Source: Streptomyces tuirus
GTDB lineage: Bacteria > Actinomycetota > Actinomycetes > Streptomycetales > Streptomycetaceae
Direction: 5' to 3'
NCBI RefSeq assembly: GCF_014701095.1
Contig: NZ_AP023439.1
Coordinates: 6,684,001 to 6,748,000 of the forward strand
Length of the DNA: 64,000 nucleotides
Under the pieces are notes generated by a model, which saw only the letters and a list, made by a program, of their open reading frames with translations, was not told the origin of the DNA and made no database searches. The translations under genes were made by a program, and so were the position numbers. Positions within the stretch are counted from its first letter, which is position 1; each line of letters starts with the position of its first letter. This document shows, piece after piece, positions 8,574 to 17,358 of this stretch.

Positions 8574-9344
8574 TCAGTCGCGGGGATTGCGGCGCAGCAG
8601 ATACGTGTCCATGATCCAGCCCTTGCGCTCGCGGGCCTCGGCGCGCAACCGCTCGATGCGGGGGGCGGCCTCGGCGATCGGACCGGAGACGAGGATCTCG
8701 TCCGGGGTGCCGATGTAGGCGCCCCAGTAGATGTCGACGTCCTCCTGCGCGTACCGCCGGAAGCTCTGGTGGGCGTCGAGCATCACCACCACGTCGTCCA
8801 CGCCCTCCGGGAAGCCCTCCGCCAGCCGGCGGCCGGTGGTGATCTGCACGGGCCGCGCGACACGGTTGAGGCCCGTGCGGTGCCGGGCGACGAGCGCGGA
8901 GACACTGCTGATGCCGGGCACGACGTCGTACTCGAACGCCACGGCGCCGCGCTCCAGCACCTCCTCCAGGATCGCGAGCGTGCTGTCGTACAGCGACGGG
9001 TCCCCCCACACCAGGAACGCGCCGGTCTGCTCCTCGCCGAGCTCCTCCGCGATCAGCAGCTCGTAGATGTCGGCGCGGGCGCTGCGCCAGTCCCCGACGG
9101 CGGGGGAGTAGGCCGAACCGCCGGCGCTCCGGTCCCTCTCGGGGTCGCGCGCCTCGACCACGCGGTACGTCTTCTCGGGCACGTGCGCGTCGAGCATGTC
9201 CCGGCGGAGCCCCGTGAGGTCCGCCTTCACCTCGCCCTTCTCCAGGATGAAGAACACGTCCGTGCTCCGCAGCGCCCTGACCGCCTGGAGGGTGAGCTGG
9301 TCGGGGTCGCCCGCGCCGATACCGATGACATGAATCTTTCGCAC
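8574..9344 (-). CDS. cobF: Precorrin-6A synthase (deacetylating)
   Basis: 256 residues from the GTG at 9344 (VRKIHVIGIGAGDPDQLTLQA); an ATG six codons upstream is the alternative. It is a tetrapyrrole (cobalt-precorrin) methylase. Visible motifs are GIGAGDP for S-adenosylmethionine, FLVWGDPSLYDST, YDVVPGISSVSALVARH and a C-terminal ERKGWIMDTYLLR. CobF methylates precorrin-5 at C1 with loss of acetate to form precorrin-6A, the direct substrate of CobK, whose gene lies nearby. The rest of the cobalamin genes are outside the window. Confidence 0.88.
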   Translation of the reverse strand: MRKIHVIGIGAGDPDQLTLQAVRALRSTDVFFILEKGEVKADLTGLRRDMLDAHVPEKTYRVVEARDPERDRSAGGSAYSPAVGDWRSARADIYELLIAEELGEEQTGAFLVWGDPSLYDSTLAILEEVLERGAVAFEYDVVPGISSVSALVARHRTGLNRVARPVQITTGRRLAEGFPEGVDDVVVMLDAHQSFRRYAQEDVDIYWGAYIGTPDEILVSGPIAEAAPRIERLRAEARERKGWIMDTYLLRRNPRD

Positions 9345-9422
9345 GCCCCGAGTCTGCCGCACGGGGGTGAGGCCGGGTTCACCGCGGTCGGATCAACGGC
9401 CGCCCGCTCAGCACCCGGGTGC

Positions 9423-9490
9423 CCCGTCATCGGCTACCGGCTCACCGCGCGGGTCCCCCGTCATCGGCCACCGGCTCACCGCCCGGGCCC
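9423..9490. repeat. 34-bp tandem duplication at the 3' end of the DUF309 gene
   Basis: Two adjacent near-identical copies (9423-9456 and 9457-9490; core CCCGTCATCGGC then CCGGCTCACCGC) with only a few differences. The DUF309 stop codon at 9442-9444 lies in the first copy. The period is not a multiple of three, so the duplication altered the reading frame of the C-terminus. Confidence 0.75.
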
Positions 9491-10014
9491 CCTCCCCGTA
9501 GCCGAGGCGCCCGCGCGCCCGCGTCCACGGCACGGCCGTCCCGCTCCACCTCCCCGGCCAGTTCCCGGGCCCACGTGGCCAGCCCGGGTACGTCGATGCC
9601 GTGCGGCAGGGACCGCCCGGACTCCGACGCCCACGCCTCGGCCGCACCCGCCCCGCGCCGCAGCAGCCGGGCCCCGCCCGTCAGATTGCCGCGGGCCGCG
9701 TGCGTGAGACCCACGGCGAGCTGCGCCAGGCCGCGCCACAGCTCGCGCTCCTCGTCGGGCCCCGACTTCCACGCGTCCTCGAACACCTCGTGCGCATGGA
9801 ACGGCTTGCCCTCGTCCAGTAGCCGCTGCGCCTCCGCCACGGTCTCCTCCGGCGTGCGGACGACGCCCTCGGGCTGCCGGGGCACACCGTCCGCGTCGTA
9901 CGGCAGGGGCCGGCCGAGACCGTCCCGGGGCCGGGCGCTGCGCGCCCGCCCCTCACTGTCACGGTCCCGTGCGTCGCCCGGCCGGACCGGCCCGGTCTCT
10001 CCTGTGCTGCCCAT
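9442..10014 (-). CDS. DUF309 family protein
   Basis: 190 residues. The DUF309 signature lies at about residues 60-110: LLDEGKPFHAHEVFEDAWKS followed by a DEERELWRGLAQLAVGLTHAARGN helix. The N-terminal ~45 residues are low complexity and charged, as is the tail. The family is an all-helical fold with an HxxHE-like pattern, widespread and of unknown function. The C-terminal residues are encoded by a recent 34-bp tandem duplication, so they are probably dispensable. It precedes cobF by 97 bp on the same strand, but no functional link is evident. Confidence 0.75.
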   Translation of the reverse strand: MGSTGETGPVRPGDARDRDSEGRARSARPRDGLGRPLPYDADGVPRQPEGVVRTPEETVAEAQRLLDEGKPFHAHEVFEDAWKSGPDEERELWRGLAQLAVGLTHAARGNLTGGARLLRRGAGAAEAWASESGRSLPHGIDVPGLATWARELAGEVERDGRAVDAGARAPRLRGGGPGGEPVADDGGPAR

Positions 10015-10064
10015 ACGCCGATTGTCCCGCCCGGCCCGTTTTCGGCGCGGCCAGGGGTGTGGGG

Positions 10065-10097
10065 TAAGGTGCTGTTCGCGCGATCACGCGGTTCACC
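10065..10097 (+). promoter_or_regulatory. Promoter and leader of tRNA-Pro copy 1
   Basis: A -10-like TAAGGT (10065-10070) is followed 8 bp later by a 20-nt leader (10078-10097, core GATCACGCGGTTCACC) that is identical ahead of the second tRNA-Pro copy. Its start matches the expected transcription start. Confidence 0.5.
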
Positions 10098-10112
10098 GCG
10101 GGTGGCGCGCAC

Positions 10113-10186
<74 letters not shown>

Positions 10187-10193
10187 CGGTGCG

Positions 10194-10229
10194 AAGGGTC
10201 CCGCAGGCCGATGCCTGCGGGACCCTTTT
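10194..10229 (+). terminator. Rho-independent terminator after tRNA-Pro
   Basis: A 15-bp perfect stem (AAGGGTCCCGCAGGC and its complement) with loop CGAT is followed by TTTT. It lies 8 bp after the tRNA. Confidence 0.85.
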
Positions 10230-10320
10230 CCTTGTGCGTCCGCCCTTGACCTCGAGAGCGCTCCAAGCCGTTGACTCCCTCCGTGCCCCGGAACCGGGGG
10301 ACCACGGGAGGGAGCGACAC

Positions 10321-11304
10321 ATGAAGTACCGCACGATCGGCACGGATCCCACGACCCGCCGCGAGGTGAGCGTCCTCGCGCTCGGCGCGATGCTCTTCGG
10401 CTCGGTGACGGACGAGGCGACATCCTTCGCCCTGCTCGACCGCTACGTCGAAGCCGGCGGGAACTTCATCGACACGTCCGACAACTACGCCTTCTGGGCC
10501 GACGGCGGCCAGGGCGGCCAGAGCGAGGAACTCCTCGGCCGCTGGCGGCGCAGTCGCGGCGTCGGCGACGAGATCGTCATAGCCACCAAGCTCGGCGCCC
10601 GCCCCCTGGCCCCCGGAACCGGCTACGTCGACAACGCCGAGGGCCTGTCCGCCAAAGTGACCCGCGAGTCCGCCGCCCGCAGCCGCGAACGCCTCGGCCT
10701 GGCGAAACTGGACCTGCTCTACGCCCACATCGAGGACCACACCGTCCCACTCCGGGAGACCGTCGAGACCTTCGCCGCCCTGGTCGCCGACGGCACCGCC
10801 GGCCTGCTCGGCGTGAGCAACCACGCCGTCTGGCGCGTGGAGCGGGCCCGGGCGCTGGCCGCAGCGGCCGGACTGCCCGGCTACGAAATCCTCCAGTACG
10901 CGCACACCCACCTGCGCCCCCGCACCGACGTCCCCGACCCCCTCTTCCCGGACGGCAGCCTCGGCCACGCCGGCCCCGACCTGCTCGGCTACCTCAGGGC
11001 CGAGCCCGGCCTGACCCTGGTCGCCTACTCACCGCTGCTGAAGGGCGCCTACACCCGCCCGGAGCGGCTCCCCGCCGACTTCGACCACCCCGGCACCCCG
11101 GCCCGGCTGGCCGTACTGCGCGACGTGGCCCGGGAGACCGGCGCGACCGTCAACCAGGTCGTGCTGGCCTGGCAGATCGGCGGCGAACCGCCCGTCCTGC
11201 CGCTGGCCGGGGTCTCCTCGGTGGCCCAGCTGAACGAGAACCTGGCCGCGGTGGATCTGGAGCTCACCCCGGAGCAGCGCGCCCGGCTGGACGCGGCGCA
11301 CTGA
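10321..11304 (+). CDS. Aldo/keto reductase
   Basis: 327 residues with the AKR barrel pattern. The catalytic Asp and Tyr are in FIDTSDNYAFW, Lys in IATKLG and His in YAHIEDH; the C-terminal VLPLAGVSSVAQLNENLAAV segment binds NADPH. Family enzymes reduce aldehydes and ketones. The ATG at 10321 has an upstream GGGAGGGAGC ribosome site and follows the tRNA terminator, so it has its own promoter. Upstream, a GAGCGCTC palindrome lies in a CTTGACC-type region and may be an operator. A small DUF427 gene follows after 55 bp on the same strand. The true substrate is unknown. Confidence 0.85.
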   Translation: MKYRTIGTDPTTRREVSVLALGAMLFGSVTDEATSFALLDRYVEAGGNFIDTSDNYAFWADGGQGGQSEELLGRWRRSRGVGDEIVIATKLGARPLAPGTGYVDNAEGLSAKVTRESAARSRERLGLAKLDLLYAHIEDHTVPLRETVETFAALVADGTAGLLGVSNHAVWRVERARALAAAAGLPGYEILQYAHTHLRPRTDVPDPLFPDGSLGHAGPDLLGYLRAEPGLTLVAYSPLLKGAYTRPERLPADFDHPGTPARLAVLRDVARETGATVNQVVLAWQIGGEPPVLPLAGVSSVAQLNENLAAVDLELTPEQRARLDAAH

Positions 11305-11359
11305 GGCCGTGGGACCGTGGAGGGGAACGGCAACCGGACCTCCGGAAGGAGCACCGGCC

Positions 11360-12184
11360 ATGACCACCCACCCGGCCCACCCCGCCGCCCGCTCGATCCG
11401 CACCACCCCGGAAGGCCTCATGTGGGAGCCCAGCGAGCGCTGGGTGCGCGGCCGCAAGGGCGACGTCACCGTCGTCGACAGCCGGCACCCGGTGCTCGTC
11501 TGGGAGCCCCACCTGCCCGTGCCGCAGTACGCCTTCCCCCGCGCCGACGTCCGCACCGACCTCCTCCGTCCGGCCAAGAACCCGCCCACGGGCACCCACA
11601 CCGGCTCCCGGGTCTTCTACGACCTCGACGCCGGGGGCGAGGTGCGCGAGAACGCGGCCTGGACGTTCCCCGCCGACGACCTGGCCGGCCACATCTCCTT
11701 CGAGTGGTTCCTGCGCACCGACACGGGCCTCGATCACTGGTACGAGGAGGACGAGGAGATCTTCATCCACCCCCGTGACCCGCACAAACGCGTCGACGCG
11801 CTGCCGAGCAGCCGCCATGTGCAGGTCGAGATCGACGGGCAGGTCGTCGCGGACAGCCACGCCCCGGTCCTGCTCTTCGAGACCTCCCTGCCCACCCGGT
11901 ACTACCTCCCCCGGGAGGACGTCCGCCTCGACCTGTTCGACGCCACCGACCACCACACCGGATGCCCCTACAAGGGCACCGCCGCCTACTGGTCGTGGCA
12001 CGGCGAGGCCGACGTGCCACCCAACCTCGTGTGGACCTACCCCGAGCCGCTGCCCGCGGTGGCGGTGATCCAGGGACGCGTCGCCTTCTTCAACGAGGTC
12101 GTCGACATCACGGTCGACGGGGAGCGCCTGGAGCGGCCGGACACACCGTTCAGCCGGATGCTCCGGAGGCGGAGCCGCGCGTGA
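11360..12184 (+). CDS. Protein with two DUF427 domains
   Basis: 274 residues from the ATG at 11360, preceded by GGAAGGAG. The sequence contains two successive DUF427 modules. Each has the family pattern of a modified nucleoside- or cofactor-like beta fold: PVLVWEPHLPVPQYAFPRADVR in the first and PVLLFETSLPTRYYLPREDVR in the second, each followed by a W-F-tail and GRVAFFNEVVDITVDG at the end. DUF427 proteins are common in actinobacteria and have no confirmed reaction. The gene follows the aldo/keto reductase, and its 3' end overlaps the convergent TetR gene by 35 bp. Confidence 0.8.
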   Translation: MTTHPAHPAARSIRTTPEGLMWEPSERWVRGRKGDVTVVDSRHPVLVWEPHLPVPQYAFPRADVRTDLLRPAKNPPTGTHTGSRVFYDLDAGGEVRENAAWTFPADDLAGHISFEWFLRTDTGLDHWYEEDEEIFIHPRDPHKRVDALPSSRHVQVEIDGQVVADSHAPVLLFETSLPTRYYLPREDVRLDLFDATDHHTGCPYKGTAAYWSWHGEADVPPNLVWTYPEPLPAVAVIQGRVAFFNEVVDITVDGERLERPDTPFSRMLRRRSRA

Positions 12185-12878
12185 AGCTGTCGAGCAGGGC
12201 GTCAAGACCGGCCGCGAGGCCCTCCGGTCCGCCCTGCTCGGCCAGCGAGGCGGCCGTCTCCCGCAGCGTCGGCAGCTCCTTGGCGGACAGCCGGTGCAGC
12301 CCGAGACGGAAGGCCGGGTCGGTCTCCTCCGGGTTGTCCACCATCGGGCGCAGCTCCACGGACACGTAGCCCAGCAGCCACGCCGTGAACGCGCGGAACA
12401 CGCCGGCCACGGTCGCCTCGTCGAAACCGGCACCCCGCAGCAGGGTCAGCACCCTTTCGTGATCCCGCAGGACGGCGGCGGGCCTGCGGGCCAGCGGGAC
12501 CGCCAGCAGACGCGTGGCGAGCAGCGGCACCGCCTGCGGATGCGTGAGGCACACGGCGTAGGTCGCACGAGCGATCCGGTGCAGCCCGGCCCGCCAGTCG
12601 GAGTCCTCGTCACCGTCGGCGGCCAGCCGCTCCTCCAGCTCCAGGTACAGCGCCTCCACCAGCCCGTCCAGCAGGGAGTCCTTGCTCGCCGCGTACCGGT
12701 AGAGCGCCATGGCCTCCACGCCGAGCTCGGTACCGAGGCGGCGCATGCTCAGGGCGGAGAGGCCCTCGCGGTCGACCAGTGCCAGGGCGGTGGCCAGTAC
12801 CCGTTCCCTGCTCAGCCGGCCGTACCGGCCGCGGTCGCTGGCGCGGCGGGAAGGTGAGGACCGTTCCTGTTTCGCCAA
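12150..12878 (-). CDS. TetR-family transcriptional regulator
   Basis: 242 residues. The N-terminal helix-turn-helix is at residues 20-70: LSRERVLATALALVDREGLSALSMRRLGTELGVEAMALYRYAASKDSLLDGL, with the LYRY recognition motif. The rest is an all-helical TetR_C ligand-binding domain with hydrophobic helices. Regulators of this group usually repress a neighbouring exporter or enzyme gene and are released by a small ligand. Neither flanking gene is divergent, so its target is not obvious; the AKR/DUF427 pair is the nearest. Confidence 0.85.
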   Translation of the reverse strand: MAKQERSSPSRRASDRGRYGRLSRERVLATALALVDREGLSALSMRRLGTELGVEAMALYRYAASKDSLLDGLVEALYLELEERLAADGDEDSDWRAGLHRIARATYAVCLTHPQAVPLLATRLLAVPLARRPAAVLRDHERVLTLLRGAGFDEATVAGVFRAFTAWLLGYVSVELRPMVDNPEETDPAFRLGLHRLSAKELPTLRETAASLAEQGGPEGLAAGLDALLDSFTRGSASGASG

Positions 12879-12961
12879 GGGGTCGCCTCCGGCTCGGGGT
12901 AAGCGGATGACGTCAATGTACGGGATGAATGCCCCCGTTTCTGGGTGCCGCCCGGGCTGCC

Positions 12962-14296
12962 TCAGCCTCTCGTCAGCCAGCGCACCTGATATCCGTCCAG
13001 GTCCACCCTCTGCCCGTCGACCCGCACCCGCTGGGGCCGGTCCAGCGTATTGACGACGAGGATCGCCTTGTCATCGCCGAGTACGCGCACCTGCGGTGCG
13101 TCGGCCGGAGCCACATCGACCGTCCGGTACACCGTGCCGGGCGGGAACTCCTCGTCGAACCGCCGTATGAGGTCCAGTGCGGGCCGGGGCTCACCACCCG
13201 TGCCGTCGGTGAGCTCGGTGCTGCGCCACAGACAGCCCGTGCACGTGCCGTTGCGGTTCTGCGGGTTCCAGTAGAAGGCCGTGGAAACGCCTCCCCGGGC
13301 CAGGGCGATCATTCCGGTCGCCTGCGCGGCCAGGCGGTGTCCCTCGCTCCACCGGCCACCGTCGTCCGGTTCCACGTAGTACTCGGCCCACCACAGCGGC
13401 ACGGAGGTGCGCTCCCGCAGCCACCGGCTGACCGCGGTGAACTTGTCCGTGGCTCCGAACTCGTCGGGGAACGCTTCGTCGTCGCGCGTACGGCTCGTGC
13501 CGTCCACCACGATGAAGTCGGCGCCCGCCTTTCGAGCGTTCCAGTACTCGAAGGCGTCGAGGACGCGCCGGTCGACGCTGCCCCACGGGCCTGCGAGCCG
13601 GGAGGCGTACGTGGTGTCGCCGGGCGCGAGGCTGTCCATGACCAGATAGGGCCCGCCGACCAGATTCGCCTTGTTCACCTTCTTCAAGGCCCGGTAGACG
13701 TGGTTGTACAGGTCGGTGTAGCCCTCGTAGTCCCAGCGGTTCCTCGACTCGTTGAAGAAGCCCTTGAACTCGTTCCAGACGATGAAGTGGCGCACATCCG
13801 GATACCGCTCGGCGATGGTGGCGGCGAGGCGCGCGAAATCGTCGTAATGCTCAGGGGCAGGCGCTTTCTCCAGGGACGTGCGGGACCAGTCCGTGTCCCC
13901 CGGCCTGCCCCCCTTCATCCAGTCGGGGGCGCAGCAGAGGGTGATGACGGGGGTTCCCCCCGTCCGTCTGATGAGTGCGATCCGGCTGTCCAGGGCCGCG
14001 AAGTCGTAGCGGCCGGGAGACGGCTCCGGGTTGAGGGCACCCCAGCCCATGATGTGCTGCTTCTGCGGGAGCGGCTGCGCGGAGAGAGCCTCCCGAGCCG
14101 TGCGCATGGCGCTGGGCTCGCCCACGTCAGCGCTGTACTGGGTGTGGGTGAACCCCCAGCCCACGGAAGGCCTGGCGGGCTCAGGGTCGGACGAACAGCC
14201 GAGGACGAACGTCAGGGCGAGCACGCCGGCCCAGCAGCACCGGACAGCCGTACGCCACGCCGCGCCGCGCCCTGTGCCCTCGCTGGTGTCAGACAC
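12962..14296 (-). CDS. Lipoprotein, GH-A clan glycoside hydrolase (GH39-like)
   Basis: 444 residues, GTG start at 14296. The N-terminus has a signal anchor ending in a lipobox (FVLGC, Cys34), so the protein is tethered to the outer face of the membrane. The body is a TIM-barrel glycosidase: WGALNPEPSPGRYDF, PVITLCCAPDWMKGG, a WNEFKGF segment carrying the acid/base Glu, and WWAEYYVEP carrying the nucleophile Glu. The C-terminal ~80 residues form a beta domain. Clan GH-A lipoproteins trim or remodel surface polysaccharides. It is the last gene of an overlapping five-gene minus-strand operon and its start overlaps the upstream stop by 8 bp. The sugar substrate is unknown. Confidence 0.82.
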   Translation of the reverse strand: MSDTSEGTGRGAAWRTAVRCCWAGVLALTFVLGCSSDPEPARPSVGWGFTHTQYSADVGEPSAMRTAREALSAQPLPQKQHIMGWGALNPEPSPGRYDFAALDSRIALIRRTGGTPVITLCCAPDWMKGGRPGDTDWSRTSLEKAPAPEHYDDFARLAATIAERYPDVRHFIVWNEFKGFFNESRNRWDYEGYTDLYNHVYRALKKVNKANLVGGPYLVMDSLAPGDTTYASRLAGPWGSVDRRVLDAFEYWNARKAGADFIVVDGTSRTRDDEAFPDEFGATDKFTAVSRWLRERTSVPLWWAEYYVEPDDGGRWSEGHRLAAQATGMIALARGGVSTAFYWNPQNRNGTCTGCLWRSTELTDGTGGEPRPALDLIRRFDEEFPPGTVYRTVDVAPADAPQVRVLGDDKAILVVNTLDRPQRVRVDGQRVDLDGYQVRWLTRG

Positions 14297-15089
14297 GGGG
14301 CGAGGCTGCCTTCCGCACCAGCCGACGAGAACCGCGCACCAGCGCGTAGCCCTGGGTCAGGGCCCTGTCCACGACGAAGGTGCGGGCGACGGACCGCCCC
14401 TCCGCCAGCCGAGTGAACTCGCCGATCCCGGTGCTGCGCCGCACGGTCATCCTCCGCAGCGCGAGGGGGCTCTGGCTCGGACTGGCCAGGGCGTTGCCCA
14501 CAGCGACGGACTGCGCATAGCCGGCTGCGCGGACCGTCTGCCGTACCCGGCGGGTGGAGTAGCCGTAGGGATAGGCGAACGAGACCGGCGGAGAACCGAG
14601 CTGTTCCGTGATGATCTCCGTGCAGCGTTCCACCTCGTGCCGCAACTTCGGGTCGGACAGTTGGTCCAGCTGCGGGTGGCTGTGGCTGTGTCCGCCGATC
14701 TCGGCCCCTTCGGCCGCCATGTCCCTCACCTCCTCCCAGTCCAGCATCTGGTCGAGGGCGGCACCGTCCAACTCGTGCGGGCCTCGGAGCCAGCCCGTGG
14801 TGACGAACACGGTCACGGAGAAGCGGAGTGCGCGCAGAACGGGCAGGGCGTAACGGTGCACCCCCTGATAACCGTCGTCGAAGGTGATCAGCACGGGCCG
14901 GCTCGGCAGCGGTGGGCCGCCTCGCCAAGCCGCTGCGAGCCCGGCGGTCGTGATCGGGGTGAAGCCGCGCTCGCCGAGCACCTGCATCTGCTCCGCGAAG
15001 GCCTCCGGCGTCACGGACAGCGTGGCCATCGAGGAGGACGGTGTGCGTGTGACGCCGTGGTACATGAAGATGGGAACGGGCTGTGTCAT
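14289..15089 (-). CDS. Polysaccharide deacetylase (NodB / CE4)
   Basis: 266 residues; the ATG at 15089 overlaps the preceding stop as ATGA. Motif 1 is TFDDGY with the metal and base Asp, motif 2 is GGHSHSHP (HSxxH) with the two metal His, and motif 3 is FAYPYG. These define the CE4 esterases that remove N- or O-acetyl groups from chitin-like or peptidoglycan-like glycans. No signal peptide is evident, which is odd for an enzyme acting on surface glycans; it may act on lipid-linked precursors in the cytoplasm. It is co-translated with a GNAT-like protein upstream and a lipoprotein glycosidase downstream. Confidence 0.88.
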   Translation of the reverse strand: MTQPVPIFMYHGVTRTPSSSMATLSVTPEAFAEQMQVLGERGFTPITTAGLAAAWRGGPPLPSRPVLITFDDGYQGVHRYALPVLRALRFSVTVFVTTGWLRGPHELDGAALDQMLDWEEVRDMAAEGAEIGGHSHSHPQLDQLSDPKLRHEVERCTEIITEQLGSPPVSFAYPYGYSTRRVRQTVRAAGYAQSVAVGNALASPSQSPLALRRMTVRRSTGIGEFTRLAEGRSVARTFVVDRALTQGYALVRGSRRLVRKAASPRV

Positions 15090-16207
15090 CGTGCACCTCC
15101 TCGCTCGCGCAGTCGCCCCATACCCTTGAGCAACCGGTCGGCCCGCTCGAACAGTTGCGGGTGCGAGACCACGGTGTTGCGCAGGGCTCGTACCGGAGCA
15201 CGGCGCGCCCGATGGGCCACCGCAACGGGGTGGTGCCGCCGGATCACCCACCCTTCCGACACGTTCAGTTCGCCGGTCTTGAGGGAGTCCTTGTACTCCT
15301 TCCGGCCTCGCCCCAGGTCCAGGTAGGCGATTCCGTCCGCCGCGGCGGCTTCCGCCATGTGCAGATGCAGGATCAGACCCGGGGAGTACCTGGAATAGTC
15401 CGGGTCGTACGCCGGGAACCAGCAGGCCAGCACCTTGTCGGAGCGCAGTCCGAAGTGTGCGGCGACCGGTGCGCCGTCCGCGTAGAGCACGGACAGGATT
15501 CCCGCGAAGGGCCCGGAGTGGTGGTGGAACAGATCCTGGACGAGTTGCCTGATCCAGCGCTGCGCGAATCGGTCGCTGCGCCCGGTTCTGCGGTACTGCG
15601 CCGACTTCCAGTCCATCACGGTGAGCAGCGCTCGGGGGTCGCGTTCGTCGTGCACGTAGCGCACGTCGCCGTGGTTGCGCAGCAGCTTGCGTTCCTTGGC
15701 GAGCGTGGTCCGCGTGAACTTCGGCGACTGCTCACGCAACAGGGAGAGATACTCCTCCCACCCCTCCTGCACGTCGATGACCGGTGAGGCGAAGACTCCC
15801 GTGGCCGACTGCTCGAACGGCTGTTGTCCGGCCGCCAGGTGGTCGAATTCCCACACGGCGAGACCGCAGGCCGTCAGCAACTCCTGGGCGTCCCAGTGGA
15901 AACCGGGTGCGTGCACCAGGCCCTGGCAGTCGGACAGCCCGAGGCCCACTGCCCGGCCGACGCCGGTGTGGGTGCGCTGGTAGGGGAAGAAGGCGACCGG
16001 CTCGTGGTGCGGACCGCCGTCACGGACCACTGCCACACGCACATCACGCCTGTGGCGACCCACTGCCCGGGTGAACTCGGGGGCGAGGAACGGATTCGCC
16101 ATCTCCGAACGGCCCTCGGAGTACGTCTTCGCCTGCATCGTCGTCCAGGCCGTCCGCTCGGCGGCGGTCAGCTCCTCGGGTGGGTGCACGCTGACGTCCA
16201 TGATCAT
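15086..16207 (-). CDS. GNAT-fold (BioF2/FemX-like) acyltransferase
   Basis: 373 residues. The C-terminal half is the GNAT-like domain typical of CelD/BioF2-like and FemX proteins: PKFTRTTLAKERKLLR, FHHHSGPFAGILSVLYADGAPVAAHFGLRS, then YSPGLILHLHMAEAAAADGIAYLDLGRGRKEYKDSLKTG. FemX-type enzymes transfer aminoacyl or acyl groups to cell-wall or polysaccharide precursors; the BioF2 subfamily is common in polysaccharide loci. It overlaps its neighbours by 4 bp on both sides, so it belongs to the flippase-GT-deacetylase-glycosidase operon. Acyl donor and acceptor are not known. Confidence 0.8.
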   Translation of the reverse strand: MIMDVSVHPPEELTAAERTAWTTMQAKTYSEGRSEMANPFLAPEFTRAVGRHRRDVRVAVVRDGGPHHEPVAFFPYQRTHTGVGRAVGLGLSDCQGLVHAPGFHWDAQELLTACGLAVWEFDHLAAGQQPFEQSATGVFASPVIDVQEGWEEYLSLLREQSPKFTRTTLAKERKLLRNHGDVRYVHDERDPRALLTVMDWKSAQYRRTGRSDRFAQRWIRQLVQDLFHHHSGPFAGILSVLYADGAPVAAHFGLRSDKVLACWFPAYDPDYSRYSPGLILHLHMAEAAAADGIAYLDLGRGRKEYKDSLKTGELNVSEGWVIRRHHPVAVAHRARRAPVRALRNTVVSHPQLFERADRLLKGMGRLRERGGAR

Positions 16208-17358
16208 GTCCTTCTGTGCGTTGCTTGCTCGCGTACGTCGGCCATGGCGGCGCCCCGCTGGTGTCGGCCCGCGGACGGCGGCACGTCGGAGGTCCGGAAC
16301 GGGGAGTCGTGCCCGCGGGCCCGCAAGGCGCCGACCGCGTAGCCGGCCGCCGCGGCCGTCACTCCCGTCACGATCGCCCCCGCCCGGCCCGCGCCCCCAC
16401 GGCGTCCCAGCAGGGCGTCGCGCAGCCCGCGCGCCACCCCGGCAGGCAACACCCGGGTCGTATAACGACGTTCGGATTCCAGGCCCTTGGCCACACCCAC
16501 ATGGCGAGTCACCTGAGCCTTCGAGAGCCCTTCGGCGTAGGTCCGCCTGCGGAAGTAGCGGAACCGTTCCCGGACGGCGGGGACTTTGTGCTGAATGACC
16601 GCGCGGTCGTCCATGAGCAGTACCGCGTCGGGTCTGGCCTGGGCCAGCCGGATGCAGAACTCGGTTTCCTCGCAGCCCAGTGGACGGCGGTCACCGTCGC
16701 GACCGATGCCGACGGCGAAGCCTCCTGCCTCGTCGAAGGCTGTCCGGCGGAAGGAGGAGTTGCCCCCCAGCACGTTGCGCACAGGGGCACGACCACGGGG
16801 CAGGCCGCGGTAGGCGCAGCCGACCACCCAGTCGAACTCCTCGGGGAACCACGCAGGGCGATGTCCGGAAGCCCAGCGCGGGACCGTGCGGCCGCCCACG
16901 GCCATCACCAGCGGGTCGGCGTACGCCGACGCCATGTGCCGCAGCCAGTCCGGTGCTGCGACCGCGTCGTCATCGAGGAATGCGATCACCGTGCCTCGGG
17001 ATGCGGCGATCCCCGTGTTCCGGCCGGCGGACAGTCCCCGGGGGCCCTCGTTGGCCAGCACCCGGACGGCGGGAGTCCGCCTCCCTGCGCCCGAGCCCCC
17101 TTCGTACACGCGTGCCAGCCGGTCGAGCAGCGCGGGATTGTGGTCGACGACCAACAGTATTTCCAGGGCCGGCCAGGACTGTTCTCCGACCGACCGCACA
17201 GCTGCCCCGATGTCCTCCCAGCGATCCTCCGTGTAGACGCAGATCACCACGGAGAACTGGGGGGAGCCCTCTGCGGAATCCCGTCGGGGAGGGGCAGCGG
17301 CCACGAGTTCGGGTGCTCGGCCGTGGGGCCTGCCGGGGAGCAGCGGATCGACGTTCAT
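16204..17358 (-). CDS. Family 2 glycosyltransferase
   Basis: 384 residues from the ATG at 17358, which overlaps the preceding flippase stop as ATGA. The GT-A fold is clear: FSVVICVYTEDRWEDIGAAVRSV, GLSAGRNTGIAASRGTVIAFLDDDA with the metal-binding DDD, and a later CEETEF acceptor-side motif. A hydrophobic stretch near residue 330 (AGAIVTGVTAAAAGYAVGAL) may attach it to the membrane. It should transfer a sugar to a lipid-linked polysaccharide intermediate. The neighbours are a flippase upstream and a GNAT-like modifier downstream. Confidence 0.88.
   Translation of the reverse strand: MNVDPLLPGRPHGRAPELVAAAPPRRDSAEGSPQFSVVICVYTEDRWEDIGAAVRSVGEQSWPALEILLVVDHNPALLDRLARVYEGGSGAGRRTPAVRVLANEGPRGLSAGRNTGIAASRGTVIAFLDDDAVAAPDWLRHMASAYADPLVMAVGGRTVPRWASGHRPAWFPEEFDWVVGCAYRGLPRGRAPVRNVLGGNSSFRRTAFDEAGGFAVGIGRDGDRRPLGCEETEFCIRLAQARPDAVLLMDDRAVIQHKVPAVRERFRYFRRRTYAEGLSKAQVTRHVGVAKGLESERRYTTRVLPAGVARGLRDALLGRRGGAGRAGAIVTGVTAAAAGYAVGALRARGHDSPFRTSDVPPSAGRHQRGAAMADVREQATHRRT

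Noticed and set aside
10247..10290. MerR- or SoxR-type promoter ahead of the aldo/keto reductase
   Set aside because: A GAGCGCTC palindrome and TTGAC boxes are present, but the 19-bp spacing and -10 box do not fit.
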